Positions 1-10,627 of a stretch of 64,000 nucleotides of DNA are shown here, piece by piece. The stretch is from Flammulina velutipes (Eukaryota > Basidiomycota > Agaricomycetes > Agaricales > Physalacriaceae). The notes below the pieces were generated by a model. That model saw nothing but the letters and a program-made list of their open reading frames with translations. It searched no databases and was not told the origin of the DNA. The position numbers and the translations under genes are program-made. Numbering within the stretch: the stretch's first letter is position 1; each line of letters starts with the position of its first letter. The stretch lies in NCBI GenBank assembly GCA_011800155.1, contig CM022373.1, forward strand, positions 1,364,001 through 1,428,000, given 5' to 3'.

Positions 1-949
1 GGGTATCGTACGTGTAACTGATCTCTATTCCGGCGGGATTGACACGAATTTCCACTACACACGTATTTGGAAAATTTTTCTGCGTTGCATCCTTGGAGCC
101 GTGCGACTCGGGGCTCTATTCTTGTCGGGGATATCTTGAGCTGTAACACTGAAACACAGTCAAAGCGCTCTCGGAGACATTGTTTTTTCAGCTGCGGCGA
201 CGTCTCTATGGGTGGGAACACAATGTTAGTATCCATTGCTCGCGGGCCTTTCGACTCGGATCTCAACTGGTTCGGAGTCTGAAGCTTGATATGTGGCGTT
301 GATAAAGCGGTTTGTATCATCGTTGTGGATCGATTAATGTACATCATTGGGAAATGACAATACAACCGTGACATTGACGTGTAGCCTGGATACGTCCGCC
401 GTCCTAGTCGGGATATGCGACACTGTAGTATGGCCGTGGAATTTAGGACGCGCTTTACAAATATCAACGAACGTTCAAGACGCGTGTCATTGTCACTTGC
501 CGTATATCCCGAGTTTTGCCAGTAGCTGCCCTATTTTGGATCCATTTATCATCCATCCTAGTCCTCAACTCGCGGGCGAGCAGGATAGTAGAGTGTTACT
601 GTACCATTGAGGCGAATTTGAATCATATCATCATTCAAGACCTGTCTTTATCGCTTCGCCGAACTCACCCTTGTGCTTTCTGGTGAGCTCTCATGTGAGT
701 TGCATATCCCAGTGGTCCAGAGCTCATACAACTTGTTGCTATTCAAGGGATCAAATGGTTTTCATATAATCTGCGCATGCGCTATGGTAAGTTAACGTGA
801 GGAGAGCCAGCTCATAAGATACAGTAAGTAGTCCTACGATTAATACAGTACGTGTGGTACATCAATAAAATACAACAGGCATAGAACAATACAGGCATAA
901 AAGGTCTAACACGACAGTCCAAATAAAAGCACTACGTCCGAGCGAACCA
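1..949. other. Intergenic left edge, no supported gene
   Basis: Only short open frames occur here on either strand. None starts convincingly at ATG with usable splice sites, and none shows a recognisable motif. I tried reading through GT-AG introns on both strands and found no sustained coding pattern. The last 100 bases or so lie downstream of the minus-strand gene that ends at 950 and probably hold its 3' UTR. A gene to the left could use part of this stretch as promoter. Confidence 0.5.
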
Positions 950-2236
950 TTATCGCAACGATCTTAGCTTTGCGATGACATCCTGCATGTTGTCTCTGTT
1001 CCATTCCCCACTCCAGCCCTGCCGTCGCTCCTTGCGAGTTGCCCGGCTGATACTCGTCGTAGAATCGTGAATCTCTACAAACGCGTCCGAATCCGTACTG
1101 TTGAGGTTATGCATGAACGGCGTCTCCGGGCGAGGCGGATGAAGCAAGCATGCATCTGTAACGGACGATTTGGGCGTATGGGCGTGAGTTCTCCGAGATG
1201 CAGGCGGTGATGAAATCGTGACGACTGGCTCGGTGACGACAAGGTCCATTGCACTGGTCTTGCGGCTGAGATCATTGGCCGAGGGTGGGCCAAAAGAGAT
1301 GGGAGACGGACCCTCCGATTCGTCGAAGTGTGGCGGGGTAAAGACGGGGGATTCGGTGTCAGAGGTGGAATCGTCGCGGGAATGGGACGGAATCTCGATT
1401 GAAATCGGGGAGTAGTCGTTGCGATAACTAGGCGGGTCTAATGCGAAGATCTCTGCCATGGAAAGGCCCTCATTATCTGTCGAAGAAGACACATCATGAT
1501 CAGGTGCAGCGTCGTGGGTACCAGGAGGAACGTTGCCATCTGCCTCTGACTGAGAAGGCGACAACCATGAGACGCTGACTCGTCGTTTGACTTTGGAGGG
1601 GAGTGATGGCCTGCGCTTAAGCCAGAGCTGATCGTTGGCTCTACTACGAGATGAATTGGCCGTGGACGGCCGTCCTCCCCGGGTAGGCGAACCAGCGAAG
1701 GGGAGTTCGGGCTGTGGAGGTCGTTGCAGCTCACCCAAGATGAGTTCATCTGGAACGCCTTCCCCTAGCGTCCGTTTTATTTTATCGAGCTGACGGAGGC
1801 GCTGCTGCAGCGGGGAGAACGTCGGAGTGTCAGGCGGGGGCGTAGGGAGTCCTTGCCCCGGCAGTGGTGAAGATATGGTAGGCGCGCGCTCGGATGCAGG
1901 CGATGCCGCAACAGCAACGTTCGCGACTGATTTTCGGCGCAGGCTGACGCGTTGAAGGAGCGGAACGATCGATAGTGATGACCGACTTTTAGCATGAGTC
2001 CGAGTCGGTGGGGGAGATGAAGGAAAGGACGATGAGCAAGAGGATAAAGAGGGAGACTCTTTGAGGCGCTTTTTAGGCTCTTTGTCGATTTTGATGAGTG
2101 GCCGGGGGGGTTTGGGCACCCCATACTCTACGGGCACGTACATCGAGACTGGAGAACGAGGGCGACGATGTTGAGATCTGCTCGAGCTGCTAGCAGTGCT
2201 CGACGGGGAGTGTTTAGATCCACAGGCAGAGGACAT
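950..2236 (-). CDS. Ser/Pro-rich hypothetical protein, single exon
   Basis: One uninterrupted frame of 428 aa. The first ATG, at 2236, is preferred; an in-frame non-ATG extension to 2263 exists. The protein is rich in Ser, Pro, Arg and Thr and looks largely disordered. It has several basic patches (KKRLK, RRKS, KRRVS) and proline clusters such as PTPPPDTPTFSP near residue 140. The C terminus ends in a compact Trp-containing motif (GWSGEWNRDNMQDVIAKLR) that looks folded. Similar tails occur in uncharacterised agaricomycete proteins; this is recall, not a search. No catalytic motif, signal peptide or membrane segment is visible. Function unknown; basic patches and disorder would suit a nuclear or signalling scaffold (inference). 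It is unusual here in lacking introns. Confidence 0.75.
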   Translation of the reverse strand: MSSACGSKHSPSSTASSSSRSQHRRPRSPVSMYVPVEYGVPKPPRPLIKIDKEPKKRLKESPSLSSCSSSFPSSPPPTRTHAKSRSSLSIVPLLQRVSLRRKSVANVAVAASPASERAPTISSPLPGQGLPTPPPDTPTFSPLQQRLRQLDKIKRTLGEGVPDELILGELQRPPQPELPFAGSPTRGGRPSTANSSRSRANDQLWLKRRPSLPSKVKRRVSVSWLSPSQSEADGNVPPGTHDAAPDHDVSSSTDNEGLSMAEIFALDPPSYRNDYSPISIEIPSHSRDDSTSDTESPVFTPPHFDESEGPSPISFGPPSANDLSRKTSAMDLVVTEPVVTISSPPASRRTHAHTPKSSVTDACLLHPPRPETPFMHNLNSTDSDAFVEIHDSTTSISRATRKERRQGWSGEWNRDNMQDVIAKLRSLR

Positions 2237-2917
2237 AGCCAGATGCTCGCAGTGGGTGACCAAGAGTCAGAGTATAAAAGAGGTCGTGCGCTCGTGCCAA
2301 GGGGTAACGCGTTTCCGGGGAATTGGATGGCAATTATATGCAGGGAGGTTACCCAATCACGGCCTCGAGGATGATACCATCACGACCCGCCCAGATCCGA
2401 CCTGGGTTACTATTGACAGCGAGAGAACGAGCGGGGAGCAAAGCGAGCGCTACGGAGATTGGCATAAGTGAAACCAGCCAGAGAGACAGCTTGCAGACAG
2501 TGCGACAAGCGACAAGCGACACTGAGCATTCCAGCGGCGATCCCACTACTTCCTCCGCGTTTCCAAGGAGGAACGTGTGGTGGTGGAAGAGTAAATGGAA
2601 TTTAATGATCGTCATCGAATGACGCATGGCCCAACGTCGAATACGTGGCGGTGAATAAATCCTCACATCTTGACAATCGATAGTGGGACTAGGCCTGTGT
2701 ATGCTGTAAGTACATGCTGCACGCGGTTCAATAATGTTCAGAAAATTTACACACGCTGGTCCAGGGAAGACATATATGGCCGACCAAAGTATGGACGCGT
2801 CAGGCCGGTCGGCGGCGCGCTGATTCTCAGTGATAATAAAAAGCGCGGCCCGATTCCGGAGAGTACAGAATACACTACCGATACAAAAATCTACAAGATA
2901 CAACACTCTATACGTCT
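2237..2917. other. Intergenic region between the Ser-rich gene and SQS1
   Basis: About 680 bases between the start of the Ser/Pro-rich gene and the stop of SQS1, both on the minus strand. It should hold the promoter of the first and the 3' UTR of the second. A TATAAAA-like element at about 2273-2279 lies roughly 40 bases upstream of the Ser/Pro-rich ATG and is a candidate TATA box. Small open frames on both strands lack motifs. Confidence 0.4.
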
Positions 2918-5900
2918 TCATTTTGTCGCACCAAGACCCAGCTTTGTGTTTTTGATGACAGCCGTCAACGGATCCTTTAATGCTCTATCTTCCGCAACGC
3001 CAATATGTGTTCCTTCCGCCCATCCCATAGATGCCAGCATCCTGAACCCAATATTTGCTTGGCCAATCTTCGGCGCCGCCTATCCACTTGGTTAGCAAAA
3101 TTCATCGTGTCGTACACACCCCAGCGTACCTTTCCAACCTCTTCTCCCTCCTTATGGTGGGGCATCCGACCCCCACCCCCACCCCCACCAGACGACTTAC
3201 CACCCTTGCTTCCAGCCCAATCACCCCACTCACCACCGGAGCCACCTCGGGCACCCATTATCCTCATCACTTTTGATACCTTCCTCTCATCAACTCCTTG
3301 CCCAGTGCGCGACGATTTGGTCAGCGTGGTGTACCGGCTATCGCCCTTACCCTTACTGACACTCTTCAAACCAAACGCCATTGCCAGCTCATGTACATGC
3401 TTCCTCGTCTGCTTATTCGTCGGCGGCAGGCTCATAGTTAGAGGACCGCCAATGTTTGCGATGAACCTCTTTATCTGCTGCACGAGCGTCGTCGGGTCGA
3501 TGATCCTGTTCGGTATCACCTGTATAGTCGGGTCCAAACCGGCGACCGCCAACATAGCATTTCTGCCTTTCTTTCCGCCTTTCTTCTTCTCCATAGGATC
3601 GGCAGCCTGTATGAGCTTTTCAAGCTCGCGCTCTCGTTTCCTGTCGGCCTTCTTTTTGCGATCACTTTCCCATTGAGATTGCAGTGATGGCGGGAGGTCC
3701 TTCCATTTATCCTTCTTTCGGCCTAGGGTGCGGATTAGCAACAATGGACGGATATACAGCGGATGACCTTACGTGCAGGCTTTGTCCATTCTTCGTCTGA
3801 TTCGTTGAAGGTACCATTCTGCATCGCTTGGAAAATTCTCTTCAGTTGTCGGTCTTCTCCACCGTCGCGATCCACGACATCCTATGGGTCAATTTAAGTC
3901 GTTGAATAGTGAGCAAAAAAGGAAACATACCTGTATGTGCGCTATGAAATCGTCGTCTTGATCTGCCCACGAGCGGTTTAGCTCGAACTCGTCGTCATCG
4001 TCGCCATCTGAATCCTCGTCTTCAGCTTTGCTCTTCCCTGCCTTTGAGCCAAGCCGCAAGGCCTCCAGCCTCATCTGGAAGCTAGTGTCGGGGCTGTAAA
4101 TCTCCTCATCACTATCACCCATCATTTCGTTCTCCTCCTGCTCAATGGCACGCAGAGCTTCATCCTCGTCATCCGAATCGTCCCCAGTACTCGAGCTTGA
4201 ACCGCTATCATTCTCGTCCTCCTCATCCTCTAGCTTCATCCTCTCCTCATCAGCGATATCGTCCATAGTTTTCCAGGGACCGCCTAGGCCTTTGGCAAAC
4301 CTCTTCATCGCTTCAGAATCCAATTCCAGCTCTGGATCCACGTCCATCCCTTCGGCTCCGTCATTGTCAATGACACCCTCTCCATCGGAGTCACCCCATT
4401 CTACATCCGAGTCATCGCGTCTCCTCTCGTCGTAGCGTCCATCTCGTTTGTCATCTCCATACAACTGGGCTTCAGCGACAGCCGCCGCCCGATCTGCAAA
4501 GGAGCTTGTAGCAGTAGCCTTCCGTTTACGACGGCGATCCAAAAGTTTGTTCTTGACCGCACTGCGTCCCGGGTGTGGAAGACGCGCCAATTTCGTCGGA
4601 GATGGGGTGAAGGTGAAGGTAGATGGGAAGTTATGCTGCGCGGGAGTGGATGCTCGAGAACGGGGAAGAGGCGCTTCATAGACGATTACGTCGTCGTCAT
4701 CTGCAACGCCTAAAGGCCGTATGTTGATACCTGAAGGCTGGCTGAGCGAGATGGGAGCAGGGGTAGAATCAAAGAAGAAAGATGGCTCCGAGTTGTCTTC
4801 AGCGGTCTCTGGCGGTGGCGATGGCGGTGGAAGCACAGCCGTTTCTGGAACTGTAGGTTCAGTGACCATAGCTTCAACCTCTCTAGGCGACGATGCTCGT
4901 GGACTAGCCGGTGAAGCATCTACGATTTCGTCATTAGTTTGCGTAGGATGAGGATCCACGGGCGCAGGCTCCGACATGACCACTTCGCGCGCTTCCTGCA
5001 CTACGAAAATTCCAGTAGAATTCTCATCGTGAGGTTCTTCTGCATTATTACCAGGTACGATATCTTCGTGTGTTATTTCCTGTGGTCGAAGTGCAATGGC
5101 AGCTGCTTCTGGAACCAAAGTTTCTGTGACCATGGCTTGGACCTCTCCAGGTGAAGATTCTGGTGGACTGAGAGGTGGAGTATCTTCATGAGCTTCAATA
5201 GCTTCTGTAGGGGGATCTATGGATGCAGGCTCCGACATTCTCACTTCGCGCGTTGCCTGCGCCACAAAAATGCCGGTAAATTTCTCCTCATGCGGGACTT
5301 CTGCATCCTTCGCAGACGCGATCTCCTTGTGTACCTTTTCCTGGAAGGCAGACAGATCGTGAAAGTCAACTTCCTCGATTTCCTCTGCATCGGTATTGTT
5401 GAAGTCGCTGTCGACGATGCGAGCCGGCCGATGACTGAACACCCGCAGAACAGTATTCGCAGTTGGAACGTGGCTTTCCTCCTTGTCGTCTGGAATAGTT
5501 CAGATTTGGGTGAACCCAAGCGTACGTTGCTTGACATACCGACTTCCTCGACGATGGGTTTGAGGATCTCTTCTTCCTCCTGGAAGAGTATAGGTGCGGT
5601 GGAAGGAACAAAAGTGATTGGACGCAGTAATGGCCGGTCTTCAGAGGTCAAAGTGTTGCCTCGTCCTCTGCCACGGAATCCGGCGCCACGGCCGTACCCA
5701 AAATCTACCGGGCCAGAAGGAGATCCCAGTCCTCGCTTGGGTTTCGTACCCCATTTGCGCGGTGTGCTGCTGCCACTACCATCTGATCTATCGTCTTAGA
5801 AAAGAGAGAAGAGAAAGAGAAATTCATACATGTATCGTAAAACATTTCACTCTCGATAACTTGCGATCCACCGCGTCCTCGCCCTCGTCCGCGACCTCGT

Positions 5901-5965
5901 CCCCCTCGTCCATTGCCACGCCCTCGTCCTCTTGCTGGTGATTGTCCACGGCTGCCTCGATTCAT
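2918..5965 (-). CDS. SQS1: Sqs1-like R3H and G-patch protein
   Basis: Six exons, in genomic order 2918-3079, 3130-3722, 3773-3881, 3931-5489, 5540-5794 and 5830-5965; lengths sum to 937 codons plus stop. The order of parts fits the fungal Sqs1/Pfa1 family: an N-terminal RGG tract (residues about 5-35), the FVPSTAPILFQ-type motif, a long acidic disordered middle, a basic helix, an R3H domain (about 770-822, with RKHVHELAMAFGL), and a C-terminal G-patch (about 885-930, with MLASMGWAEG and TKLGLGA). Known role of the family: the G-patch activates the DEAH helicase Prp43 in 40S maturation and splicing. The last intron (50 nt, TGCTAAC branch site) must be removed to read the G-patch. The intron at 5795-5829 would be only 35 nt, so that junction is the least certain. 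A polyglycine run lies just before the G-patch. Confidence 0.88.
3170..3192. repeat. C-rich simple repeat encoding polyglycine
   Basis: A run of CCCCCA-like units on the + strand, read on the minus strand as consecutive glycine codons in SQS1 between the R3H and G-patch parts. It is coding and in frame, and probably a flexible linker that varies in length. Confidence 0.7.
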
Positions 5966-6093
5966 TCCTGCAGTTGCAGAGTCGTGATGGTGGTAAATAG
6001 TAAAAGATAAAACAAATCGGGACCGCAAACTTTCGTGACGAAATGCCGGCCACCGGCACCATCGACCGCCACAATTACATGTAATCCCATTAT

Positions 6094-9000
6094 TCAATGT
6101 ACACTAACACTAGTCTTGAAGTAAACCTTCGCTTCTTCTGTTTGTATCGTCAGCTCCTCCAACCCCGTTATCCGCTCTCTCAGTAGACTATCCACACGCT
6201 CAACAACACGGTCCATTCTCGCATAGGTCAGGCCTGCCATAGCATGAGGTCCCCCTGGGTCCACCGCCGACGACGACGCAGAGAGCTGCACATGGATAGA
6301 GCCAATCAATGTCGTGGCGTCTTTCGGCCAGAAGCGCGCTTGCGAATAGGACGCAAGACCTTCGATGGACGAGAGCTGTAGTATAGTATTAACCTCGACT
6401 CATCAATAAAGTTATGCACGTACCTCCGATAATGCGGCCTCGATCTTGGTCTCTCGACCGTCCAGGTCAAGACACAGAACTTTTCCAGTGTCTACCACCA
6501 GTGGTACAACACTCGCTGCAATCAGAATGGCGATAAAGAGTGACGCTATCGGGTCGAAGCCAGTCCAACCATAAAACTGAATCAACAGTGTCGATACAAT
6601 CACTCCCACGGACCCCAAAGTATCCGCCATGACATGTAAGAAGACTCCTCGCATATTATGGCTGTGTCCTTCGTGCGCGTGCGCATTGTGCGTAGGCGCT
6701 GGACTGTGCGTCTGCAGATGCACATCGTTGACAAATTTGTAGGACGGTGTGATGGGCGACTGTAGTTCGTCGCCGGTGGGCCTAACGTGTGTACCTACAG
6801 CTGATAACACAACCGGCGGCTCGATCCTAAGCCCTGCTCCCTGAAACTGGCGCTTTGATTTCTTCGGAGGGGTGGGTGAAGTCAAATCAATGACTTGTTC
6901 GTGGGTATGAGCGTGTCCATTTGGGGGCGGGGATGGAGTGTGACTCTGAGAGTGCGAATGTCCATTGGAGTGTGAATGTCCGTTGGAGTGTGAATGTCCA
7001 TTGGTGTGTGAATGTGCATCTGAAGAATGGGAATGACCCGAATGAGAATCAAAAGGTGATGTTGTGGGGGACACGGAGTGGGAGTGCGAGTGCTTGGATG
7101 AATGCGAATGTTGTGATTGTGCAGCAAGGAGCGGTTGAGGCGCGTGAACATGGTTTTCTTGAGCATGTGAATGTGAATGACCATGCTCATTCGCACAGGC
7201 TGAATCTTGAGAGTGCGAATGAGAGTGGGCTTGGGAATGCGAGTTGACCTCTTTTGCAGATGCGGCGGGAGTATGAGATGCATGTGAATGACCATGATCA
7301 TGCGAGTGCCCATGAGAATGTCCGCCCTAGGAAGTACAAATCAGATGGAGGCGTCAAGGAGTAACCACAGGAAATTACATGATGATGATGACCGCCCATT
7401 GCAAACATACCAAACAGGTTCACCGCAAGTCCCAAAGAGCTTACAAGTAGAAGCTGGCTTGTGTTCATCTCAGGTGGCTCTAATCTGTACAAAGTTAGTA
7501 GGGTTCAAACAGGCAGAGCAAAAGGCCAACGTACATCCGTTGAATAGCTTCAAAGACAATAAAGATAGATATCAAGATCAAAAATATTCCGTTCGCGAAG
7601 CCAGAAAGCGTTTCTATGCGTCCATACCTATTGCAATGAAATCAGTAATGTCAAAAAGATTCTCATATCCGATAAATACCCATAGGTGAATCTTTCATTT
7701 GGTTCCCATGTCGCCATGACAGATGCAAACAGCCCGACTCCAATGGCCATACAGTCGAAGGCCATGTGTATCGCTAAGAATGTGATCAACCGAAAGATCC
7801 AAGACGTTCGACGGAGCTCACCATCCGATATCAACCCCAGGCTGTTCGTCCATACCCCATACAGCATCTGCACTAGCATGTACGCCATGTTGAGCATGAG
7901 GAAATAGAAGATCTTCCGCGACTCTGCGTTGGATAAAATAGTTTTCAGATACGAGCGTATCAAACGTGAGGTCGGAGTGCGTTGGGCAATGGCTATTGAA
8001 GTCCGCTTGTAGTCGGGATACATACCTATAGTAGTCATTTGAGCGCCATATGGACACGAAGCGAGGAAGGGGCACTCACCGACATAGAGGAACGAAGCAA
8101 CGAAAAGGTCGGTCCAACACGGTGTTTGGGAGAACGCCAAGGGCCCAAAGATGGAAGCAAACACGAACGTGAATGGAAAGGACAGGATGAAATGTTGGTA
8201 GGGAACAGGCGAGAACTGAGATAGGGATTTGGCTGTAGTGGGATGAAGCCACAGCAGAGAAAACGAGAGCAATGGGATGGCTGCTAACGAGCTCAAGGAG
8301 AGGATTGCCGGTGTGGCTGGAGCCATCTACGGGATGGTGATGACTATGAATGTTCCGGAAGGATGTGTAGCACTCACCATGAATGATTGGAAGAGATAGA
8401 ACGGCAGTGCAAATATGCATGCCCCGAGAATGCTCGCTCCGAGGGTGAACGATGTGCCAAGGGACGGAGAGACGACACCGAGAGTATGGTCCCATGCAGC
8501 AGACGATAAGCCGTGAAGAACGAGCGCAACATAGCCCGGTAGCAGCGGCAGAGCCTTATCCAAGGAAAGATTTGCATCGGAGAGCAAGGAGAGCAGGAAG
8601 GCAAACGCGATAGCAAGCGTTTTCCGAGACTAAAGAGTGAGCAAGTGATATGGTCAGGCGAGCTAGGAGACCTACAAATTGGGTGCTTAACACGCTGTCT
8701 ACCCATAGAGCAGAGAATTCTGTGAACAGTACGACGCTGAAGGAGACGTAAGATTTGAAGATGGAGGGGGAGGACGCGCTCACCGTACTGATGATAGGCG
8801 GGAGAGTGCGGTAAAGAGACATGCTTGCTGAACGAACAACAAGACCGACGCCACCCCCAGTGCCGACCACTTTGACAACAATTAATACGCAGTCGAGGAG
8901 TAGATTTGTGTCGCGCACCTCGATATTCTTTCGTTTAGCAAGCTGTCCTGTGGTTGCCTCCCAGACCATCACGCCTACTCCTGCACATGCCAGAACCCTC

Positions 9001-9239
9001 ATAACCGTCGAAAGAACGCCTGCATCGTATGCGAATATCCAGTCCTTGCTGAGATGGAGAGCGGTTGCGAAAAGACCGTTGGACAACAGGATTCGTGGCA
9101 ATAGTTTGGTTGGGACTCTGTAAACAAGTATCGGAGGTCAACGTCGGGTGTGGCGACGACAACGGCGCACGTACGATGCAGAAAGGACTTTTGGATTCAA
9201 ACTAATCTTGCTGCGAGTCCGAGCATCTGGCACAGGCAT
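6094..9239 (-). CDS. MSC2: Zinc transporter Msc2, cation diffusion facilitator
   Basis: Ten exons: 6094-6375, 6424-7326, 7379-7484, 7535-7627, 7680-7773, 7822-8025, 8080-8326, 8378-8629, 8676-9117 and 9175-9239; they sum to 895 aa. The N-terminal third holds many hydrophobic segments, as in yeast Msc2 and animal ZnT5. The CDF core starts near residue 395 with NSLGLISDAIHMAFD, containing the HxxxD metal site of one helix; the second site is HVMAD near residue 720. A loop of about 140 residues (about 497-640) between the core helices is crowded with His, in GHSHSNGHSH-like repeats. Known role: Msc2 pairs with Zrg17 to bring zinc into the ER lumen. The start ATG at 9239 gives a short first exon that splices in phase into the first hydrophobic region. 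Expected motifs are intact. Confidence 0.92.
6890..7320 (-). repeat. His/Ser-rich coding repeat in MSC2
   Basis: Tandem units of about 18-24 bases, clearest at 6950-7020, encode HSHSNG-like repeats in the cytosolic loop of the zinc transporter. Purifying selection on His content with variable repeat number is the usual pattern in this family (inference). Confidence 0.75.
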
Positions 9240-10574
9240 GCTATACAAAACGAAGGTCAAGGTCAAGGAATGGCAAGATCACGTGGAAATTTCCAATCCA
9301 GAAACGCGTCTAAATCTCAGTTCGCAACGTCCAACGATGTGTCTTGTGTGTGCACGTATGCTAGAAGGATCTTTGATGTGACACTCAAGCCAAACTCTCC
9401 GTCGAAAATTATCGCCCGCCAAGGGATGAACGTCGAACGTTAACGTTCGGATATCAACCTAGAATTACTTGGAGAGCTATTGGAAGCCATATTGCAGATA
9501 CCGAATGCCCTAGGAGTTCTCAGTGCATCGATGCATGTCCTCAATGTCGCCTCTCGTGACTGGGGGGGGGGATAAGTGGACTGTGAATGATATAAGGGAA
9601 TAGAAAGCCGAATCAGTGTCCAAGAACCCATATACTTATGCTGTATAATCATAGTCCAGTACATTCAGAGAACTTCAACAAAGAATAAACGTCTGTCTAC
9701 AGGAAACACACCATCGACCGTGATATGGCGCTGTATCGCAATTCCAAATTTGGCAGCGATTGATCTTGTCACGGTTTGCTTCTTACCTTCAGACGTTGAC
9801 AACGTTATTTGACGACGATCACTCTGAGTCTGCTCGAACATCTCCTCCATCCTTTGGAGGCAGACTAGCCAGCTTGTATAATGCATAAGTGCATTCAAAG
9901 GAATTGCAACACGACAGACGCGGTTGATAAAATTCTTGCGGTTGCGAAGGTGCGTGTCCGTCTACATACTTTTACTGCTCAAACAGACAATAATGATAAA
10001 TACAGTCGGCGACCTTTAGTGCTTACAGTCGATACAATTATAGTGAGGAAGTTTACTCCCACGGATTACCTTCCGAACCTTTGCGAGCTCAGAAATGGCC
10101 GCTGACGACTCGACGGCGGCGTGAGCCACTGAGGAGCGATACAAATAACATCGCTAACTCGCATCGTCACGCTAGACACAAGAACGACCATCTGTTGACC
10201 GTTCTCTAGATCTCCAAAGTGTCTCAGGCTACGCGTCCCTCCGAGTCACTGACATTCCAATCCACCCTTAAGTCACTCTACTATCAATGTCCTACTCCTA
10301 CGTCAAGAAGCTGGACGAAAGACAAACAAATAAAGATACCGTGGCCCGTGTACGAGAACAAGTCTTGTAATTCTCGGCAAGATGCCTATCTTCTCATTAG
10401 CCAGGTGCCAGGTGGTACGCTGCTTCTTCCATAAAAAGTCACCATTGTAATACATTCTACAGTCGTTTCTGTCATACCTTCCTTGTAAAAAGGGGCCCCA
10501 TCCAGAGCAAGACGCGTTCAATCGGCACGGCTAGATGATACGCGACTGAGCTGAAAGAAGTCAACACCGACTGG
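9240..10574. other. Long intergenic region with a G10 run
   Basis: About 1.3 kb between the divergent MSC2 and AKR1 starts. It should hold both promoters. A run of ten G lies at 9562-9571. A 77-codon minus-strand frame at 9665-9898 has a somewhat protein-like composition but no ATG-anchored exon structure that I could complete, so it is not called. No transposon ends or tRNA seen. Confidence 0.45.
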
Positions 10575-10582
10575 TATATAAG
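10575..10582 (+). promoter_or_regulatory. TATA box of AKR1
   Basis: TATATAAG about 50 bases upstream of the AKR1 ATG, at the spacing expected for a fungal TATA promoter. A very similar context (GACTGGTGTATAAGACAG on the minus strand) lies upstream of AKR2, so the core promoter was copied with the gene. Confidence 0.6.
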
Positions 10583-10627
10583 AGGCAGTGGTATCGAGCA
10601 TCTAACAACTCATTAAGACAACTCAAG

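Noticed and set aside
3005..3676. 223-codon + strand frame opposite SQS1
   Set aside because: It is the antisense shadow of the R3H/polyglycine exon: proline-rich only because the sense strand encodes glycine. No start context or motif.
8709..8783. Possible intron with GTGAGC donor inside an MSC2 exon
   Set aside because: Removing it shifts or breaks the frame; the read-through sequence is a good membrane segment.
9665..9898. Minus-strand frame with protein-like composition (LQRMEEMFEQTQSDRRQ)
   Set aside because: Short, no recognisable family, and no splice-consistent neighbours. Could be a small gene but is not supported enough to call.
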